This document shows positions 6,361-8,667 of a DNA stretch of 8,667 nt, one piece after another. The DNA comes from a bacterium (lineage in GTDB: Bacteria > Chloroflexota > Dormibacteria > UBA8260 > Bog-877): positions 1-8,667 of the forward strand of contig JAKAVU010000114.1 of assembly GCA_021817185.1 (NCBI GenBank), written 5' to 3'. Positions within the stretch are counted from its first letter, which is position 1, and every line of letters begins with the position of its first letter. Position numbers and translations under genes: made by a program. Below the pieces are notes generated by a model. The model was given only the letters and a program-made list of their open reading frames with translations. It was not told the DNA's origin and made no database searches.

Positions 6361-6609
6361 CATCTCTGCGAGTGCGATCGGATGCCCCAAGATCGGCTGC
6401 CAGTCCCCAAAAAGCCGACGCAGGTTGTTGGCGACACAGCGACACCGCCGCAACTGTTGGCTCTTGCTCCAGACGATCCAGGTGTCCCGGGGCCCGCACT
6501 TGAAGGCCACAGCTCCCCAGCCCCGCAGCGCGAGCCATCTGCCACCCTGCTCCGCTACGTACCTCAGCGACTCCCCGGCCAGGATCGCGAACCCAGGGTA
6601 ATGCGCCAA
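6361..6609 (-). pseudogene. DUF4338 (DruA-like) protein fragment with internal deletion
   Basis: From TTG 6609 the frame reads AHYPGFAILAGESLRYVAEQ, GGRWLALRGWGAVAFKCGPR, DTWIVWSKSQQLRRCRCVAN and NLRRLFGDWQPILGHPIALAEM. This follows the DUF4338 pattern 'HYLGf..lvGesLRYva...g.wvAllgwgaaAfkc.pRDrwIGWs..qq..rl..vvNNqRFLiLP....NLASrvL.lnlrRLs.DWq..yGHPvlLaETFVD'. Two lesions are visible. About 20-25 residues between the NN and the RRL are missing in frame (the RFLxLP...NLAS segment), and after ALAE the conserved TFVD and the rest of the domain are absent. The N-terminal end also seems lost, since sequence upstream of 6609 runs into the promoter of the next operon. DUF4338 occurs in Druantia DruA and in many transposase-associated proteins; which it was cannot be told. 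The open frame to 6190 is not a sign of function. Confidence 0.7.
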
Positions 6610-6615
6610 TTGCCG

Positions 6616-6646
6616 TTGACTTCTCTGATATCGGATATGATATCAT
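6616..6646 (+). promoter_or_regulatory. Promoter of the XRE/AbiEii operon
   Basis: TTGACT (6616-6621) is a near-consensus -35. The best -10 is TATCAT (6641-6646), fitting TANNNT with a 19-nt spacer and putting the transcript start at the A of ATG 6653, a leaderless mRNA. TATGAT (6636-6641) matches the consensus better, but the spacer is only 14 nt. The ATG has no Shine-Dalgarno sequence, in line with leaderless translation. Confidence 0.5.
6626..6645. promoter_or_regulatory. Inverted-repeat operator overlapping the promoter
   Basis: TGATATC (6626-6632), 6-nt spacer, GATATCA (6639-6645): a perfect 7+7 bp inverted repeat lying over the -10 region and spacer, just upstream of an XRE-family gene. 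The placement is that of an autorepression site for the encoded regulator. Confidence 0.6.
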
Positions 6647-6652
6647 TGCGGC

Positions 6653-7147
6653 ATGGACTCCGTGACAATGCTGCGGACTACGAGAGAGCGCGCTGGCCTT
6701 TCCCAACGCCAGCTGGCCAGGCGGGCGGGCACCTCCCAAGCGGCCGTCAGCTGCTACGAGAGAGGTACGGTTTCACCTTCGGTTAGGACCCTTGCTCGGC
6801 TCTTGGCTGCCTGTCGCGAAGGAACGACCGAGCCCGAGGGCGGCCAACCGGCGGCCCACCTCCGACCGGTGCTTGGACGCTTCCCGTTGACCGCGCGGGA
6901 GTGGGAGTGCCGGCCGTATTTCATGTGGTCGTCGGACACCTCCTGGAGAGAAGTCGCGAACGCACTGCAAAGCTCGAACGGGCCGCGGCGCCGAGTCATG
7001 CTCGCCACTGTTCTGGACGAGGCAAAGTGGGACGACATATGGCGGCTTGTCTCTCCGACCTTGATTGCCAGCGAGCTGGACGCCTTGCGGATTCGTCGCA
7101 AGAGCACATGGAGGTTCTTTCTTGAGCACACCGCCAGCGCCTCGTAG
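6653..7147 (+). CDS. XRE-family HTH regulator, probable antitoxin of the AbiEii-like gene
   Basis: This is a 164-residue protein. Residues ~6-55 form an XRE/HTH_3 domain: LRTTRERAGLSQRQLARRAG, TSQAAVSCYERGTVSPS, VRTLARLLA, with the usual 'LSQ..lA.raG.sq..vs.yE.G...Ps..tL..l' pattern. Residues ~60-80 look like a flexible linker. The C-terminal part (~80-160, with REWECRPYFMWSSDTSWREV and LDEAKWDDIWRLVSPTLIAS) is hydrophobic and Trp-rich and probably contacts the partner; I do not recognise a named domain there. ATG 6653 is preferred to the ATG at 6668 because of the leaderless promoter. It overlaps the next gene by 26 nt. The pairing with a nucleotidyltransferase, the palindrome in its own promoter and the overlap all suggest an autoregulating antitoxin. 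It lacks the visible features of classic AbiEi, so this would be a variant of the AbiE arrangement. Confidence 0.8.
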   Translation: MDSVTMLRTTRERAGLSQRQLARRAGTSQAAVSCYERGTVSPSVRTLARLLAACREGTTEPEGGQPAAHLRPVLGRFPLTAREWECRPYFMWSSDTSWREVANALQSSNGPRRRVMLATVLDEAKWDDIWRLVSPTLIASELDALRIRRKSTWRFFLEHTASAS

Positions 7148-7991
7148 GCACGGGATCATCACCCAGTTCCAAGAGGAGGTGCTCCAAGCCGTCCTCAGTA
7201 TCCCCGAGGCGGAGTCGTTCGCCCTCGCGGGCGGCACCGCGCTGTCCGAGTACTACTTGGGGCATCGGCTGAGCGAGGATCTGGACATCTTCTCTTTCGA
7301 GGCGGACGCCGTCGCCCTGCTCGGTGAGCGCGTGATGGGCGACCTCCCCACCCTCCTTCCCGGGGCAACTGTCAGTCGCTCCCGGCGGTACCCGACGTTC
7401 CAAGGCTTCTTGGTGGCGCGCTCCGGTGGCACTCTCAAGGTGGACATCGGGGTGGCCGCCGCTCCGAGGCTCGGGGACTTCGGCCGAGTCGAGGGGGTGA
7501 ACGTTCTGGGCGCTCTCGACCTGTTCGTGGACAAGCTCCACGCACTCTACAGCCGACGTGCCCCCCGCGACGCAGTGGACGTTTGGGCCATGGTCACGAT
7601 CCTGAATCAAGACATCGCCGACCTGGAGCCCTTGTTGTTCGCAAAGGACCAGGGGATGCTGGTGGACCGGCTCGGGTGGGTGGATGCATTCCTGGCTCCG
7701 ACCCAGGCCGAGGAGATAGTCCCGCCCGGCCTGCGTAGCATGATCCGGGTTCCACTTGATGAGGCAACGCTCCGGAGTTTTCTCTTGCACGAAGCCGAGA
7801 GCGTCACGCGGCGCATTGCCATTCCGAGCCGCAGCTGGTTGTTGTACGCCCAGCCAGAGGGTTCGGAGGGTGGCCCGCCTGGTTGCGTCGTGAGCAAGAG
7901 GGTTGAGACCATGGAGTCGCCAGAGGCTGGCCGCCCAGCCTCTTATCCCCGGCTCAAGGTACCCAATCCAAGGGGCTTGGGTGGCGGGTAG
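7122..7991 (+). CDS. AbiEii-like nucleotidyltransferase toxin
   Basis: The frame is open from ATG 7065, but TTG 7122 is the likely start: GGAGG at 7110-7114 lies 7 nt before it, and the family similarity begins soon after. That gives 289 residues. The nucleotidyltransferase motif is clear: ALAGGTALSEYYLGHRLSED (35-53), with G37-G38-T39 and the metal-binding D53-L-D55, then LKVDIG (D108), then VDKLHALYSRRAPRDAVDVW (136-155) with K138, R149-D150 and D153, the AbiEii-type third motif. AbiEii-family toxins transfer nucleotides, for example onto tRNA; the substrate here is unknown. The AbiEii-like part ends near residue 232 (FLLHEAESVTRRI). The last ~57 residues are Pro/Gly/Ser-rich with no domain, and a strong hairpin (7922-7943) lies inside them, so the original end may have been lost and replaced by read-through into unrelated sequence. 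The catalytic residues are all present. Confidence 0.85.
   Translation: MSTPPAPRRHGIITQFQEEVLQAVLSIPEAESFALAGGTALSEYYLGHRLSEDLDIFSFEADAVALLGERVMGDLPTLLPGATVSRSRRYPTFQGFLVARSGGTLKVDIGVAAAPRLGDFGRVEGVNVLGALDLFVDKLHALYSRRAPRDAVDVWAMVTILNQDIADLEPLLFAKDQGMLVDRLGWVDAFLAPTQAEEIVPPGLRSMIRVPLDEATLRSFLLHEAESVTRRIAIPSRSWLLYAQPEGSEGGPPGCVVSKRVETMESPEAGRPASYPRLKVPNPRGLGGG
7922..7943. terminator. Perfect hairpin, possible operon terminator inside the ORF tail
   Basis: AGAGGCTGG (7922-7930) and CCAGCCTCT (7935-7943) form a perfect 9-bp stem with a 4-nt loop, followed by TATCCCC. It has the geometry of a T-tract-poor intrinsic terminator but lies 46 nt before the stop codon of the AbiEii-like frame, within its domain-less tail. 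Confidence 0.4.
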
Positions 7992-8667
7992 CGTTTGAAG
8001 CGTGAATGACGCATACACGCGGCTCATGATCGCTGCGGTCGCAAGCGCGAACGCGATCCCCCTTAACACCTGCCACCCGGCCGACTTCTCCGGCATCGAG
8101 GGAGTCGAAGTCGTGGCCGTGTCTCATCCAGACGCCGCGCCCGCGGTGCCAGACCAGCCCTGAGACGGCTTCCAGCGGCCCCAGGTGGCGGCGAAGAGTA
8201 GCAGCAAGTCCGGCCCGCGACTTCAAGTCTCCATCAGCCCACCTGGCTCGGCGGAGCCGCGTCATCCAGGCCGGCTCCGGCTCCTCGGCGCGCACCGCAC
8301 CACCCCAGACCGACCTCAAGAGCGACCACCCACGGCTGTAGGCTCAGCCACCTCTATCGCGGTGCGCGCCCTGCTCAGGGCACGGGCGCATTCGCCGGCA
8401 TCGCGGCCCCACATGGTGGTGTTCTGGCCCCAGACCCCGGAGAAAGTCGGCAACCGGCACCGGGGCGAATCTCAGCCCGAGGCGGCACCACCCAGATGGC
8501 ACAGGACAGGACCACCTGAGGGGACGAAAAGGTCGGCGGTAGCAGGACGGGGGGCAGCCCGTTGGAGATATCCGGGATGGACGTCAGCGCCACATGGCAC
8601 GGCACAGACGATGCCTGATGGCACAGGGCGGACCAGGCCCCGCCCGAGAGCGCCGCGCTATGGAGAT
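7992..8667. other. Terminal 676 bases, no gene recognised
   Basis: No frame here shows a known domain, a convincing start with ribosome binding site, or family motifs. The most gene-like stretch is on the minus strand from ~8319 to 7954 (with RLRRARWADGDLKSRAGLAA and AVSGLVWHRGRGVWMRHGHD). It has GC-rich third positions and could be a fragment of an unknown protein, but it runs antisense into the AbiEii tail. A plus-strand frame open to the window end is Arg/Pro-rich and probably spurious. No tRNA, CRISPR or IS end is visible. Confidence 0.4.

Noticed and set aside
6996..8096. Long minus-strand ORF opposite the AbiEii-like gene.
   Set aside because: No motifs; the plus strand carries the catalytic motifs of a nucleotidyltransferase.
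8664..8667. The window ends in AGAT, the first four bases of the Illumina adapter, which could mean a trailing adapter remnant.
   Set aside because: Four bases are expected by chance too often to support a claim.

Overview
This is a high-GC window with strongly GC-biased third codon positions, at least two promoters that sit where leaderless mRNAs would start, and gene families typical of Actinomycetota. A high-GC actinobacterium, or a related phylum such as Dormibacterota, is the best guess; no rRNA, tRNA or housekeeping marker is present to settle it. The first nine bases equal the 3' end of the common Illumina adapter, so the left edge is a contig end. The first gene is cut there, and its apparent upstream stop codon is an artefact.

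Layout: (1) 12-1232, the 3' part of a beta-propeller (PD40) plus Ig-like protein. (2) 1604-2229, a vapBC-type toxin-antitoxin pair with an ATGA overlap and a promoter for a leaderless mRNA. (3) 2510-2964, a ~440 bp internally deleted IS1595-family element with both terminal inverted repeats, a near-perfect 8-bp target duplication and both ends of its transposase gene. (4) 3291-4544 (minus), an intact AAA_14/DUF4143 ATPase with an AT-rich, repeat-containing upstream region. (5) 5267-6032 (plus), a relic of a second DUF4143 protein that has lost its ATPase half and carries two one-base deletions. (6) 6361-6609 (minus), a fragment of a DUF4338 (DruA-type) protein. (7) 6653-7991, a two-gene module of an XRE-type regulator and an AbiEii-like nucleotidyltransferase, with a promoter overlapped by a 7+7 bp inverted repeat. 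(8) 7992-8667, no recognisable gene.

Taken together this is an accessory 'toxin-antitoxin graveyard'. Two complete small TA-type modules and one intact DUF4143 ATPase lie among decayed mobile and defence genes, on both strands, with long gene-poor spacers. Nothing links the modules into one pathway; each appears to be an independent, self-regulated unit. I see no convincing new multi-gene system. The best-supported unusual items are the miniature IS1595 derivative and the XRE/AbiEii module with its operator.
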